This document shows, one piece after another, positions 11,597 to 23,943 of a DNA stretch of 64,000 nucleotides (position 1 is its first letter; every line of letters begins with the position of its first letter). Where the stretch lies: positions 33,276,501 through 33,340,500 of the forward strand of contig CM076148.1 in assembly GCA_038025085.1 (NCBI GenBank), written 5' to 3'. The notes below the pieces were generated by a model. It was not told where the DNA came from. It saw only the letters and a program-made list of their open reading frames with translations, and made no database searches. The translations under genes and the position numbers were made by a program. The DNA is from Tetragonia tetragonoides (Eukaryota > Streptophyta > Magnoliopsida > Caryophyllales > Aizoaceae).

Positions 11597-13108
11597 TACG
11601 CCATTGTTGTGCGTTTTTTTAGCTTTCCTGATCAGTTCACTACAGTAATGGTCGCGTGTCAGCTCAGTGATTTCAGTTCAGTAGTGATTTTCAATTCAGA
11701 AACATACATTTTGTCTCACATAGAAAGTGGGGTTCAAATCAATTTAGTGGTGTTCAGTTCAGTTCAGTTGTGCTCATTTCAGTTGAGTGGTGATGAATTC
11801 ATTTTAGTTCAGTTCATTGAATTCAGTTCAGTTCAGCCTTATTGAACGCACCCTAATTGAACCAAATATCATTGAACTGAACTGAACATCACTGAATTGA
11901 CACGACACCACTGTTGAACTGACCGGGTAAGCTCTGAAAAACACACCCTTACCCCTTATTGTTTTCATCTAACCTCAAAATAAACATAAAATAAAATTAG
12001 ACTCGTGGTCCAAGTAATGAAATAATACGTACAGGGTTTGCATCCGAACGCATTTCAACAAGCACACCAACAGTAGCGCTTGTAAAGTTAACCGATTTCG
12101 CGTAGTCTCTTACGGTAAGGCTTGGGTTGGGATAAGGTATTGGGAGTGATAAATTCGCGGATTGAGCTGTGCAACAAAACATTGTACATACATGATAGTA
12201 CATTATACATATCGAGTGTGTAATTTTCCATAGAACAAATCATAACAGAATTGAATAGGAAAATGTGAGAGAAAAAGTAGATCATTAAATTTTGAACTGA
12301 ACTCTAATAAACTAAACCACTTAGCTAGTGATTAAGTGAAAAAGAACAGAGAACACACTTATCGTGGGCAAATTGAAAGGGGCCCCTATAGTCGACCCGG
12401 CCCGACCCACTACCCAGCGGGTCATAACCCGTTTACCATGTTAAATGGACCATTAAAATGGAGCAACCCATGTAAAAATTAGATGGGTTATATCGGGTCA
12501 AAATGGGCCAACCCAGTGAAAATTTTATTTTAGAAAAACACTTTTAAAAATTAAGCTGGCCAAAATAGGCCAGCACGATCCTCCTACAAACATACCCGAC
12601 CTGACCCAAACAATTTTTATATTGATCGATCCGGCCCGGCCCGTTACTCATATGATACAGAAGCAATATATGGATTGATTAAATACCTATCAAATCAGGG
12701 ATGAGAAGGCCATCAGAAAATCTCCCAGCAGGCTTTTTGAAGTATGTCTCACCATATACAAAATCTTGTGCCAGCAGGCCTTTTGAAGTATGTCTCGCCA
12801 TATGCAAAATTTTGTATGGACTTAGTCCATGGTGGATTAAAAGACTAAATTTTTTTAAAAATATTTTTTATGTTCCTAATATGTTTGCACTATATCTTTT
12901 ATTATTCCTTGGTCTACGGTGGACTAAGTCCACACAAAACGGGCTACTCGCCATTAGGCAACGTATGTGCCGGTGTCGGGCCATTGTCGACATAAAAGCC
13001 CATGCTGGTATCAAAGAGAGAATCTCTGAACACGTAGAGTGGGGCATTCTTCAGAATCATAGGTTGTGCATTATAACTACTCAAAGGCGAAACGAGATTA
13101 GTATAAGT
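11597..13108 (-). pseudogene. GDSL lipase copy 3, exons 1-2 only
   Basis: Exon 2 (12,166-12,033) has the same 134-bp length and splice positions as in the intact copy. Exon 1 runs from about 13,108 to the donor at 12,687 but is disrupted. The block I motif reads RDSL instead of GDSL (codon AGA). A stretch of about 47 bp containing TTTTGAAGTATGTCTC is duplicated, and a MITE of about 123 bp (12,814-12,936) separates it from the rest. The upstream half of the signal peptide is replaced at about 13,108 by a LINE fragment. Intron 2 homology to copy 2 ends near 11,597. Exons 3-5, with the GGND and DxxHP blocks, are missing. It is non-functional. Confidence 0.88.
12814..12936. mobile_element. Short MITE in exon 1 of GDSL copy 3
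   Basis: Ends are inverted copies of about 23 bp containing GTGGACTTAGTCCACC or a variant, each itself palindromic, around an AT-rich core. Total length is about 123 bp, and it is absent from exon 1 of copies 2 and 4. Confidence 0.65.
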
Positions 13109-13707
13109 GAATAATGACAAAAGCAAGCTTTATTTTTCACCTAATTCTAGTACTAATTTTATTCAGTATGCTAAAGAAGTTACTGGTATTAAAAAAAGTA
13201 AGTTCTGATCTGGGGATCTACTTGGGGTTCCTATTGTCCCCCCTTAGGCCTAAATTGAGTAAAGTGGATTTTATTCTTAAGAAAGTTAAAAACAAACTTG
13301 CAAGTTGGAAGACGAAGTGTCTGTCTAAAGCTGGTAAAGTTTGTTTAATAAACTCTACTTTGAATTCTGTTCCTTGTTGTTATATGCAGAATATGGTTCT
13401 GCATGCAGCCTTGTTAGAAGAACTTGATAAGACTGTCATTAATTTTTTGTGGGGTGATGAACCTGATAAAAAAAAACTACATTTGGTAAACAAAGATTTG
13501 ATTTTCAAACCTAAACAGAGGGGAGGTTTGGGGATTAGGAGCAACATGGTGATGAATAGTGTTCTGATGACAAAAATGAATTGGAAATTCATGAAAGACA
13601 GTGATACTCTTGCTCAACAGGTCTTAAAGAGCAAGTACATCCTTAATAGGTCTAAGCCCCTTGATCATAAGCATGTGTTCTCACATTCATGAGTGCCTAA
13701 CTAGTGT
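13109..13707 (+). pseudogene. LINE ORF2 fragment (reverse transcriptase C-terminal part)
   Basis: The plus-strand translation (13,114-13,692) contains the pattern LGIYLG...LSKVDFILKKVKNKLASWK...LSKAGKVCLINS...FLWGD...KPKQRGGLGIR, diagnostic of the segment after the catalytic core of plant L1-type LINE reverse transcriptase. The YADD core is not included. The first 90 bases belong to the same protein in another frame, so there is at least one frameshift. The 5' end is joined to exon 1 of GDSL copy 3, and the 3' end is cut at 13,707 by an LTR. Confidence 0.85.
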
Positions 13708-15146
13708 TGATTTTCATGGTATATATGCACTCATCCGTCCTATATTTGTGTGAGTATTCTCGTTTATAATTGGATTTTATTCATTTTATGATGAGGATCA
13801 CTACTTTGGTATGTTTGTGCGTTTAATGTGATTTAAGGATCATTTTGAAGCTCAAATGTGCAATTGGAATTAAGATGGGCTTTGGAGTGTCAAGAGAAGA
13901 AGCAAAGAAGAAGGAATCGAAGTTGGAATGAAAAGAGATGTAAGAAGCGTGAGGTCTTGGAGTTTTCTACAGTGCATGACCATACTTCCAATAGCCATGA
14001 TCATGTGTCATCATATGGGAATTTCAGTAGCCGAAAATCTTGAAGAAAACAGCAAGCACGATCATGCCTATGTTGGCACGATCATGCTCCTGTGCAATTT
14101 GTGCATAAATGACGAGCGACCTTCCATCTTCTTTCTCCCATCCGACTACTATGTATCTAGACTTATAAAAGGACTCCTCTCTTCTTCTTCATCTCTCACT
14201 CTCTATCTATCCATCATCTGTCTCTACTCCATTAGAATAGCTTAGGATTTACATTAAGCACTTAGACTACTCTCAAATTCTCTTGTTTATTTACAATTTG
14301 AAGAACAAGTTCTTTTGGGCAATTTCAATTGAAGCTTTTTGGTTATTTCTCATCTCTACTCTCTCTCTCTCTTCTCCCTCTCAATTGCTTTTAGTTTTAA
14401 TTTATTAGTTTATGATTGTTATTTCTTCGAGTTTGCTACTTCATGTCTAGTTTGATTCTTATCATTTGCTTATTAGTTTCTTTAATCATGAGTAGCTAAT
14501 TTTCTTATTCTAGGGTTGATGAAGCTTAATTTGGGTTATTTGATGTCTTGATAAATTGATGCTAGCATGTTTGTTGAATTGTTGCACATGATTATTTGCT
14601 TGCTTATTGTTATTCATAATTCTTGAAAGAGGGTTTTGAATACTTGGATGGTTAATATAAAATCGAAAGGGGAATGCTAATTGTCGGACATCGAATAATC
14701 ATCTTGATTGCCTAATCACGAAAGTAGGTTAGAATATCTTGTGGGCTTTGGATTAATTTCCGTTATTCATGCTCTTGATGTTACTTGACTCCATGAGAAT
14801 AGGTAGTTAGGTTTACATTGAGTTTGCCTTTATTGCTTCAAGAGAAGGTTTAGGCTTCTTTATCCGTCCTTGCAAAGATTGACATTGACATGCTAGTTGA
14901 GTTTATCTATCGCATCAAGTAATCTAGTTAAATTAAGTCAACCCTAGATCTTTTTATCTTGCTAGACTCTTGTAATTCTATTCGCTTTATTTTCTTGATT
15001 TGAAACAACAAAAATCCAATTCGAATTCCTTAGCTTGTTATATATTTGAAAAAGCTTAATACTTGGATATACTAGCTCCATGTGGATACGATAATCTTTT
15101 ATACTACTCGATACATTCCGTATACTTGCGGAGGCTATCAAGTTTT

Positions 15147-15164
15147 TGGCGCCGTTGCCGGGGA
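15147..15164 (+). promoter_or_regulatory. Primer binding site, tRNA-Asp type
   Basis: Perfect match to TGGCGCCGTTGCCGGGGA, 6 bp after the LTR end GGCTATCA at 15,140. Confidence 0.9.
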
Positions 15165-15236
15165 GCTTGGTGCATTCCAATATTAAGAATTTCTTGAATT
15201 GAATAGGCTAAGCATTTATGTCTTACTTGTTTTGAT

Positions 15237-15462
15237 ATGTCGTATTCTTTGCATCATGGGGGTTATGATTATTGTCAGTCAAATTCTTATATCTATGCTT
15301 ATGATAACTATATGAATGTGAATGAATATGATTTGCCTAATGCTTATAATGATTGGAATGGATGTGTTGGTTATAATGTTCATGGAAATCAATTTGAGTA
15401 CCCCTATGACGGTGGCCAATATGATCCTTGTTTTGTTAATCACAATCTTGGTAATTTGGGAT
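15237..15462 (+). pseudogene. Truncated gag-like ORF of LTR element
   Basis: About 75 residues remain, starting at an ATG about 70 bp after the primer site. The peptide is rich in Tyr, Asn, Asp and Gly and resembles the N-terminal part of the frame at 34,597 (both have a DPCFV or DQCFV motif followed by N(H/Y)xLxN). Homology breaks at about 15,462, where the copia junction lies, so the rest of gag is absent. Confidence 0.7.
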
Positions 15463-17613
15463 AGCGAGAAGAAAACCCGAGAGGGAGTTTCATATAGACC
15501 TCCTGATCAAGATCCCCGTGGAGGAACGCATTGTTGACGTCAAGTTGATAAAGTTCCCAATTTTTAGCTACCGCAACTGTCAAAAAAGTGTGTGCACTGA
15601 CCATCTTTCCAACTGGAGCAGACGTTTCAATAAAGTCAACCCCTTCAACTTGATCGTTACCCATGATAATGAGGCAAGCTGTATGTCGCTCAACTGTACC
15701 TTCAGAATGGTACTTAGTTTTGTACACCCACTTACATGGAATGACCTTTTTACCCACTGGAAGGTCCTCAACAATCCATATATTATTGCTTTCCAAGGCA
15801 CTAATTTCTTTGGGTATAGCATCATGCCATCGAGGATCCCGAACAGCCTCCTTATAATTTTTAGGCTCTACATCTGCACTTATAGCATCCAAAAATTTTC
15901 CGTGGGGCAAAGAAAAATTAGTGCAGCTTACATAATTGACAAGAGGATAAAGAGTACCCGAGACACCATTGGACCGAGTGGGTGGCGAAGAAGGGGTATG
16001 CACACTTACTGTATTGCAGAGATAGTCCTGTAAATAAGCTAGAGGCCTCCGTTCACGATGTCGACCTAACTGCTTCTCAACCACCACGGGCTGCTCAGTA
16101 GTTCCTGGAGTAGTTCCTGGAACATCAGCTTGACCACTCCCCATTTCAACCGTAGAAACCTCACTTCCCCTATCTTGGATCATTATTGCTTGACTTTGAT
16201 TGGTAGGGGCCTGTGTATCATGAGAAACAAGTGGAGATGCTGGCACGGTAGTGGTGGAATCATGTGTTGTAGTGGCAGGCTCATGGTGTGTTGTAACATG
16301 AGGTACATCAGAGAATTCAAGTGGGTAAATTTGGGGTTCATCACTAGCTGGCAAGGATATGGATAATTGTGGTGATAGAGAACTTTGGTGAGCATCACTA
16401 GAATACGGAAAAATATGTTCAATAAAATGAACATCTCGTGACACAAATACATCACCATTATCCAAATCATACAAACGCCAACCTTTTTTGGTTATGTGGA
16501 TAACCCAAAAAAATGCACTTTCGACTCCGAGAGGCAAACTTGTCACGGGGCTTAGGTCTAGGGTGAGCGTAACACTGACAACCAAACACTCTCAGATGGT
16601 CATTTTAGGTTGAGTTTCAAAAAGTATTTCATGAGGTGTTTTTCCTGCAAGCAATTTAGTAGGAGTCCGATTTATAAGATGTACAACGGTTAAAATACAT
16701 TCTCCCCAAAAACTCGTAGGAAGGTGAGCTTGAAAGCGTAAAGCTCGTCCCACATTTAAAATATGTCTATGTTTTGGTTCAACCCTACCATTTTGTTGAG
16801 GAGTGTTGACACATGATGTTTGATGCAAAATCCTCAACTCACCGTACAATTTTACCAAACTTTTTTCCCTAAATTTAGAGCCATTATCGGTGCGGAAAAT
16901 TTTCACACATCTATTAAACTGGGTACGTGTCATAGCAAAGAAATTTTTAACCAAATTAATGGCCTCACTTTTCTCTACCATTAAATAAACCCAAATCGCC
17001 CGAAAAAATTCATCCACAATTATCAAAAAATAATGAGCACCCGTTAAAGTCGACCCACAATAAGGACCCCAAATATCACAGTGAATCAACTCAAAACAAT
17101 CGGCACTTTTATGTTCACTAACAGTAAATGCACTTCGAGTTTGCTTAGTACGGAAACATATTTCACAATTATCCAATCTCTTATTCTCACCACTACTAGC
17201 AGAATAAACTGAAAGCAAAGACAATGACTGACTAGAAGGATGTCCCAAACTCCTGTGCCAAGCTCCTTTGTATCTTTACTTCTAACAGCAAGTGCAGCTC
17301 TAGGAACATGCCTGTAGACGTATACCCCCTCCTGCTGCTCACCAAGTCCAATCGGCATCGTTGAGATGAGATCCTGTATCACACAATGTCGATTACTGAA
17401 AAGTGCTACACAATTTTTCTGACTTATTAACTGAGCAACAGAAATCAAATTACTGCTCAAGTTTTGCACATATAAAACATTATGCAGTACAACATTAGGG
17501 CCCAACACAACTTGTCCCCGCTTAATAGCCGTAGTTTGCACACCATCAGGTAAGCCCACTGGAGAAGGAACAATGTTTTCAGTTTTGGTCATTAAATCTA
17601 AGCGCCCTGTCAT
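15463..17613 (-). pseudogene. copia pol remnant (protease, integrase, RT start)
   Basis: Minus-strand fragments in order. Protease and GAG-pre-integrase region at 17,613-17,250 (LHNVLYVQNLSSNLISVAQL). Integrase core at 17,248-16,592 with HCDIWGPY, FRTDNGSKF and NTPQQNGRVE, which carries the DDE positions. Reverse transcriptase start at 16,000-15,470 with WVYKTKYHSEGTVERHTACL and QLDVNNAFLHGDL. The parts lie in different frames, so the polyprotein is broken. The YVDD catalytic motif would fall beyond the truncation and is absent. It is not functional. Confidence 0.85.
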
Positions 17614-17700
17614 ATAACAAGAAGCGTCACTGTCTATTAACCATTTAGTGGAGGGTTCACCCTTATCAGAGAGCCGCTCATCAGAACTAATCTTAGTTTG

Positions 17701-18860
17701 CTAGACCAAGGATTGAAGAAGGTGCTGAATCTGGTCAATAGTAGACATGGGCACAGTGGGTGTACTGTTGTTCACAACTCCACTGTAATTCACAGCCCCT
17801 GGTGCTTGTGTAGCAAGTGCAGAAGCTGTTGGCTGTCCATTTTCTCTCTTGCCTTTACCTGTTCCCTTGCTGCCCTTTTTCTCAGGATATCCTATGAGTT
17901 GGTAACAGTGGCTAATATCATGATTAGGCTTCCCACAATGAGCACAGATACGACGTTCAAATTTAGTGCTGGGTTTTGCCACACTTGGTTGAAGTGTATT
18001 AGATTGTGAGCTATTAGGAGCCCCCTGTACAGCGTAGCCCACGGCATCCACTTGCTCATCCCTAGACCGAACAATTGCCTTATGCATGAGTTTCCTCCTG
18101 GGTTGTCATAGCATATACCCGATTAACGGAGGGGAGGGGCAAAGTGTTCAAGATTTGGGTGCGCAAATTTCCATACGTGTTATCATTGAGTTCCATAAGA
18201 AATTGATAAACATGATCTTTTTATGTCTCCTCACTCAAGTATTTAAGCACTGGGCATTTATCACCACTAAGACACACTGGGATTGATTTACTACTTTCCA
18301 GTTCATCCCAAATTGCACGTAACTTAGTGTAGTACGTACCTATCGAACACCCTTGCGCCTTAATCGAGGGAAGACTTGACTTTAATTGATATTGCCGAGG
18401 AACGTTTTCTACTAAATATCGTTCCTTGATATCGTCCCACAACTCTTTTGCCGTCTCAAAATAAGGAATGAAAGGCTGAAATAATGAGCCAATCGTATTG
18501 TGGATCCACCCATTAATACACCTCCCACGCATATGCCTCGTCGGACTCATAATCCTGGGGCTTCTGAATTTCCCCATTGATAAAGGATAACTTGTTCTTG
18601 GCCTTCAGCGCGTTTTTCATGGCCTTCGACCAATTGTCATAATTGGCTTCTCCTTGCAGGACCACGTTTGTCAGCAACAAACCTGGTGATCATTCGACGC
18701 CATGTAATACGGTGATTGTGGATCTGTGACTTTAATAGTCTTGCTGCCATTACCATCTCCTGCAATGATGGGAACATGATTGGTCTGCAAAAGTGAGGAA
18801 GGGAAGGCTTCGCGTGAAGTAAACTATTGGAAGAGAACAAGAATGGTAGGAAGCGGCTGT
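17701..18860 (-). pseudogene. copia gag remnant
   Basis: The zinc-knuckle-like motif CAHCGKPNHDISHC lies at about 17,920-17,960. Upstream, the UBN2-type gag core is visible (TAKELWDDIKERY, LRAIWDELE). Further upstream, in another frame, N-terminal pieces appear (DNWSKAMKNALKAKNKLSFI). At least two frame changes separate these pieces, so the capsid frame is not intact. Confidence 0.75.
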
Positions 18861-18881
18861 GTTAAGGGTTTCCCAGGAAAC

Positions 18882-18893
18882 GCTCTGATACCA
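18882..18893 (-). promoter_or_regulatory. Primer binding site, initiator tRNA-Met type
   Basis: The minus strand reads TGGTATCAGAGC, the standard primer site of plant copia elements, two bases inside the LTR edge at 18,896. Confidence 0.85.
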
Positions 18894-20164
18894 TATTGTG
18901 TTTGGGGAGATAAAACGTGTGTGTGTGTGTTTCATTATCCAATTGCCCTTAAATGGGCTGAGTACAAGGCTTCTACAGCAAGATACAAAATAAATACATA
19001 AATATTCACACACTATAAATACATAAATACCGTCTAATATACAATGGGCCAAGAGAATAAAAGCCAAACGAGAAATCATGCCAAACTTTCGGGACATCTC
19101 AAAAGTCTCATGCTCTCTATACCACAAGTCGAATGCCGATTAAGAGTACCAAAAATTATCATAAAAAGGATCATTTCTCACTATTTTGGGTATTTTCATT
19201 TTTTGATTTAGTTTTTTCATCTTTTTCAATTGTTTTGGCATTTTTATTTGAAATGCAACCTAGGTGAAATGCAAGCCTAAAACATGCTCCATGCAATCTA
19301 AATGACAATATATATAAAGATATGCAACTAAATGATTGAAATGCATCTATAAATGGGGAAAATGCAATTATGTAGCTAAAATAAAGCAACAATCAACACA
19401 AATCACGTATGTCATCATCACCATAACATGAACACCATTACCATTCGTCAATTTACCATCACACATCAACCAAAAGCTAGCCACAAACTACCACATCTCA
19501 TCAATACTCTCCCTCGTGCTTAAATATTACATTGTCCTCAATGTAAGCAAGTAAAGAGAAAGGAGGGTAAGGGTGTGATACTCACAAAATGATTGGCTTA
19601 TCAAAATGCTCGGTGGTGGGAGACTTGGGAGTGTGCATTAAGTCATTGTTGATCCGATGATGACAATGCCTCCTTTGTCATTTTTCCTTTACTTCGAACA
19701 ATTATCATAACATGTCAGGACTCGTAGAAATTTGTCAAAAGAGTTCAAGCACATCTATCTCATCAAGGAACAAGTGAGAAATCATTATTATCACAATATT
19801 GTAAGATTTATTTTTTTTGGTGTTAGAGAGGGGCAAGCCTAATAAATAAGAAATTAAAACACTACCAGGTCTCGCTACTCCTATTAGATCCTCGTAGAAA
19901 ACATCATAAAACTCCTCAAGTGCAACATCAAAATAAATTACATTCTCTACTTGATCACACCCTGGATTAGTCAACCAATTCACTGCCATGTTCGCTTCGC
20001 GATAACAATGTTTGAGTTTCGTCTGCCAAGTGGTATCCTTCAAAATAGCTCCCGCATTTCCCAACCATATAAATGGCTGGATCATTTATATTAAGTAATC
20101 AATGATTTTCTCAACTTGTTAAAATCCCTCGAAAACCAAAGGAATGAAAAGAAGAACCTTCGCA

Positions 20165-20965
20165 TTGAATCAACTTAAAGCATCCTCGTAACTCTTTTTT
20201 GACTTGTAACTCATGATATAATCATCCACCCTATGAGTACAAGAGTCATAGATCACATTTACGTCATCGAATTTCACAAAAGCATATTCAAGGGATTTTG
20301 GAGGAGGAGAATCATTGAAAAGACTTGGAATTGGAGAGGGGGTCATATCAATATACGCGTTTGACAATGAATCGGGTTATTCAAGGTCATAGAACGTGTT
20401 GTAAATTAACTCATCAATGACCCCTTCCTCAACACAACCCCCAAACGATGACACTAGCCACTTGAACCACTTGAGGCTCGAGCATTTCAACATTGATGGG
20501 ATGTGTATCAACTATAGAGCTAATTATTCTTAAGTTCTCCCAACTCCTCATTCATCTTTTCTAACGCCTCGATATTCTTTTGTGTTTTAGCAACGAATTC
20601 CTCCAAAAGATTTTCCAAATTTGACTTGGATGGAGTGGGTTGAGAATGTTTCTCTTCTTCATAAAGGTTGGGATAGTTCCACTTACCAAGATTATAATCA
20701 TTAAAATAATTTTTGCATTGATTATCTTGGTAGAGTGTGTCAACGTGATAAGCTTGTTCATGATTGTATTAATATTCATTAGACTCATGACCGACATATC
20801 CGTAACAATCATAATAGGTATTAGGCACATCATATTCAAATAGTCATAATAATGGTTATAGTCACCATAATCATAAGCATATGAACTTGAATGATTATCT
20901 CCACAACGTTCTTGATTCCAACATGTTTCCGTTAAGGAAATCAAAGAAAATGATGTGAAAGACAA
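20165..20965 (-). pseudogene. Degraded gag-like ORF of LTR element
   Basis: Minus-strand pieces match the frame at 34,597-35,436: ETCWNQERCGDNHSSSYAYD at the start, and later MTPSPIPSLFNDSPPPKSLE against the ISSLILYPLNDSPSHKS part of the intact frame. The pieces fall in different frames with stops between them, so this copy is dead. Confidence 0.7.
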
Positions 20966-21027
20966 GTAAAAAAAAAAGCCTTGTCTATCCTATTTAAGAG
21001 AATTTCAATATCGAAATAAGCCTTGCT

Positions 21028-21045
21028 CCCTGGCAACGGTGCCAA
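21028..21045 (-). promoter_or_regulatory. Primer binding site, tRNA-Asp type
   Basis: 16 of 18 bases match the tRNA-Asp primer site on the minus strand, just inside the LTR edge at 21,055. Confidence 0.75.
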
Positions 21046-22580
21046 AAATTACTTGATACTCTCCGCAAGTGCACGGAAATATCGCTTAATATAAAAGAAT
21101 CGTGTCCACAAGGAATGAGGGTTTCGAGTACCAAAATGCTCCATAATAAGAAAGCTAAGCAAATTAGGATTTAAAAGTAAATTTTGATGTATTCTAATTC
21201 TAATGACTAATGAGAATAATCTAAGCGTAAATTTTAGTGATTTAAAATTATGAATAAAGGCACTACAATTGGGGTTCCCACCCCACTATACTCATCAATA
21301 TGGACAACCACCCCCTAGGCAATGATAGAAACTTAATGGGTGATCATCCAGTACAAACAAACCAACTATCACCATCTCTTAAAGGATAATAGACACCTAA
21401 CATGCTCAACTTCTATTTTCTTGGAAATTAGGCATATAAGATGTCAAGCATAAGATGATTAACAAACCATTAATCAACCCAACTACTTTTGTGATGTATT
21501 GACTAATTTGATATCAAGATTTTAATATTGACCCACACTTCTCAATATAAGACTCAATAAACAAGAATGAAGACAAAATACTCTCTTAAGCATTTTATCA
21601 AACACCTAGCTTACTCAATATCAACATTAATTTTTCATCACAAAACCAAGGGGAAAGGGTCATTCACACATTAATAAAGCATACCCAATCCTTGAAAGAG
21701 AACTACTAACTAATCATGGATTTAATCATAATCAATATCATAATAACAATACCTATCATTCAACACAAACTAAGATTCAGAGTGCAAGTATTGATAGAGA
21801 GGGAGAGAGGAGACAGAAAACTTACAACTAATAGTCAAGATTAAAGAGGAGATTAACACTAATTACCAAGGTTCGAGATTAACACTAATTACCAAGGTTC
21901 AACACTCATTAAATTATCCTAATCTCACTATTTGAGAAACACTAGTACGAACTCCCTAGAAAAATTAAGCTAAGCATGAGATAAGATGACGGGATCCGAT
22001 ACAAGGGGGTATTTATAACCCCTTGGTTGCGTGCGCGAGGGGGCACAAAATGGGCCAAAAACGGCCAAAATAAACAAAAAACTGCCTAAGCAGTTTTTCC
22101 CAAGACAGGCCGTTTCTTCGGGCGAAACTTGGCAGAACACTGGTGATCTTGGGGCGAAGTGAAGCGGCCAAATTGGGAGAAAAACGGCCAGGCCGATTTT
22201 CCCTGGTTTGGTTGTTTTGCTTTTTGGTGCATTTTGGCGCTAGGAATTGGCAAAAACGTAATACATGAAAGTTGTAACTCTGTTTGTTAGCTTTCCACAG
22301 TACTTTGAATCACTTGATTTGAAACTCATATGAAGATTTTATCAATAAAATGTCGAAAAGGTGTCCATACTTCGTCATTAGTTCTTCTCATCTTATAAAT
22401 AAATGTCCTTGTATCTCTCTAGAGTTGAATCTAATATGAGCATATGTGCACACAATATAACGAAAACGTAAAGAGGAACAAGAGAAACAAAATTCAAGCT
22501 AAAAGACCATGGAACACACACTAAATCAAAAAATATGGGTACAAATCATCACAAAATCTACAATAAATTCATGTTTGTCA

Positions 22581-23385
22581 TCTCCTTCTCTCTCTCATAT
22601 CCAAAATTTGAGTCAAACTTACACAATAAACATGGTGGCCCATCAAAGGATAAAGTGAAATTTTTTTGATCTCCGTGCGTGTCATTTAGAATCGTAAGAC
22701 CAATAATAAAACGGAGAGAGTATGCTAGTTAGACTTTCATCAAGGGATCAAAGCAACTGATCAATTTTACAGGTTGTAAAGTATTTTTTAACTTTTAAAA
22801 TATGTTGATGGTTCAACGGAGGTTTGACTATGTATCAAACAAATGTTATGTTTTGAATAGAAAATGTTACTTTTGATTATCTTACCATGAACCGTTCTTA
22901 AGCAAGACCTTTTAAATTAATAAAGAAAGCTAGTATATAAACAAACAAAAAGAACAACATATTATGCTTTAATTGTAGCGATTAAGTTTATGAAAAATTA
23001 ACTGATAATAATTCATCCGTTGTCACATGGGGATACATGTACATTAGTTTTATTCAAAAAGCAAAAATTATGAAATGCTTAAAGTGTTTGCATAAATCCA
23101 TTTTGTAGTAGCGAATGACCCACTTCATCACCATGCTGACTTGTTTTCCTTGAAATCTATCGATATTTAATATGTTGAAATTTGATGAGGGGGTTAAATT
23201 AATGTGCTTGTTTTTTATTTTTTGAATTGCAGTTGATGTACTCAATATAACATGTGTATAGCATAATTCGACTATTTCCTAACATGTGAGTCTGTGTGTG
23301 TATGTAGCCGATATAGGAACGAACTCAACTTAAAAGTTTAAGTTAATAATGCTTTTCGCATAGTCTATACCTTATTCCTCACTTT
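22581..23385. other. Intergenic remnant between GDSL copies 3 and 4
   Basis: 22,590-22,760 matches the GDSL upstream block near 2990-3420 (TCAAAGGATAAAGTG, TATGCTAG...AGACTT...CATCAAG). The remainder is AT-rich with no recognisable gene. Confidence 0.6.
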
Positions 23386-23943
23386 TCACGCGAATGCTTT
23401 TTGGGCTTGAAGCGTTGGTAATGCATAGTCCCCTCCATACAAACTTTGAAGATTGCGAGGTTTTACAAGTAGTCTGGATCCGCCCCAAAATTCTTTAGCA
23501 AATTGTTGGTTAGCTTTCTGTGTGGGATGTTGTAGAATCAAACCATATGTATGCCGTTGGATTATTGCAAACAGTGAAATTGGTGTTCTTCTTCGAGCAA
23601 GTGAGCTGCCTATTATATTTGCCACTTCCACAACATGCGGATAAGGTTTTCATGAAACCTATCAATATTCAAAATGTTGAAATTCGATTAGGGGAATACA
23701 AGAATGTAATTGTATATTGTTTTATGAATTATTAGTCAATATACTCAATCAAGCATGCATATATAATTTGATCTTAAATTGGAAGATATATATCTAGAGC
23801 CAGCATAATTCCATATATATATATACAAGGATCCACATCAAAAAAATTTAAGCTAATGTACTATCTAACTAATAAAATTGCACCTTACTCTTCCCTTCAC
23901 TACCCCGGCCTATATCTTTTTGGCTTCAGTCATAGGTGATACA

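Larger units (their letters stand above)
13708..15462 (+). mobile_element. Truncated plus-strand LTR retrotransposon (tRNA-Asp primed)
   Basis: The LTR at 13,708-15,140 runs TGATTTTC...GCTATCA with a TATAAAA box at 14,164. A perfect 18/18 tRNA-Asp primer site follows at 15,147-15,164, then a short leader and the start of a gag-like frame. The element stops at about 15,462, where sequence from a minus-strand copia element begins. It is related to the elements at 19,044-22,580 and 32,954-39,086. Confidence 0.8.
15463..19043 (-). mobile_element. Truncated minus-strand Ty1/copia retrotransposon
   Basis: In minus-strand order: an LTR of 148 bp (19,043-18,896, TGTATATTAG...CCAAACACA), a primer site TGGTATCAGAGC at 18,893-18,882 (initiator tRNA-Met), degraded gag, protease, integrase and the first part of reverse transcriptase. 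It is cut at about 15,463 shortly after the LDVNNAFLHGDL motif, so RNase H and the 3' LTR are missing. The gene order PR-INT-RT defines Ty1/copia. It sits inside the minus-strand LTR element whose internal sequence resumes at 19,044. Confidence 0.85.
19044..22580 (-). mobile_element. Truncated minus-strand non-autonomous LTR element
   Basis: The 5' LTR is 22,580-21,055; on the minus strand it begins TGACAAACATGAATTTATTG and ends GAGTATCA, with a TATA box at 22,018-22,010. The primer site is 21,045-21,028 (16/18 to tRNA-Asp). The internal part matches the element at 32,954-39,086 in order: a Tyr/Asn-rich gag relic, a purine tract with GAGGACAATG, and a block ending near 19,044 that matches the minus strand of 36,060-36,290. 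The left part is replaced by a copia element. Confidence 0.8.
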
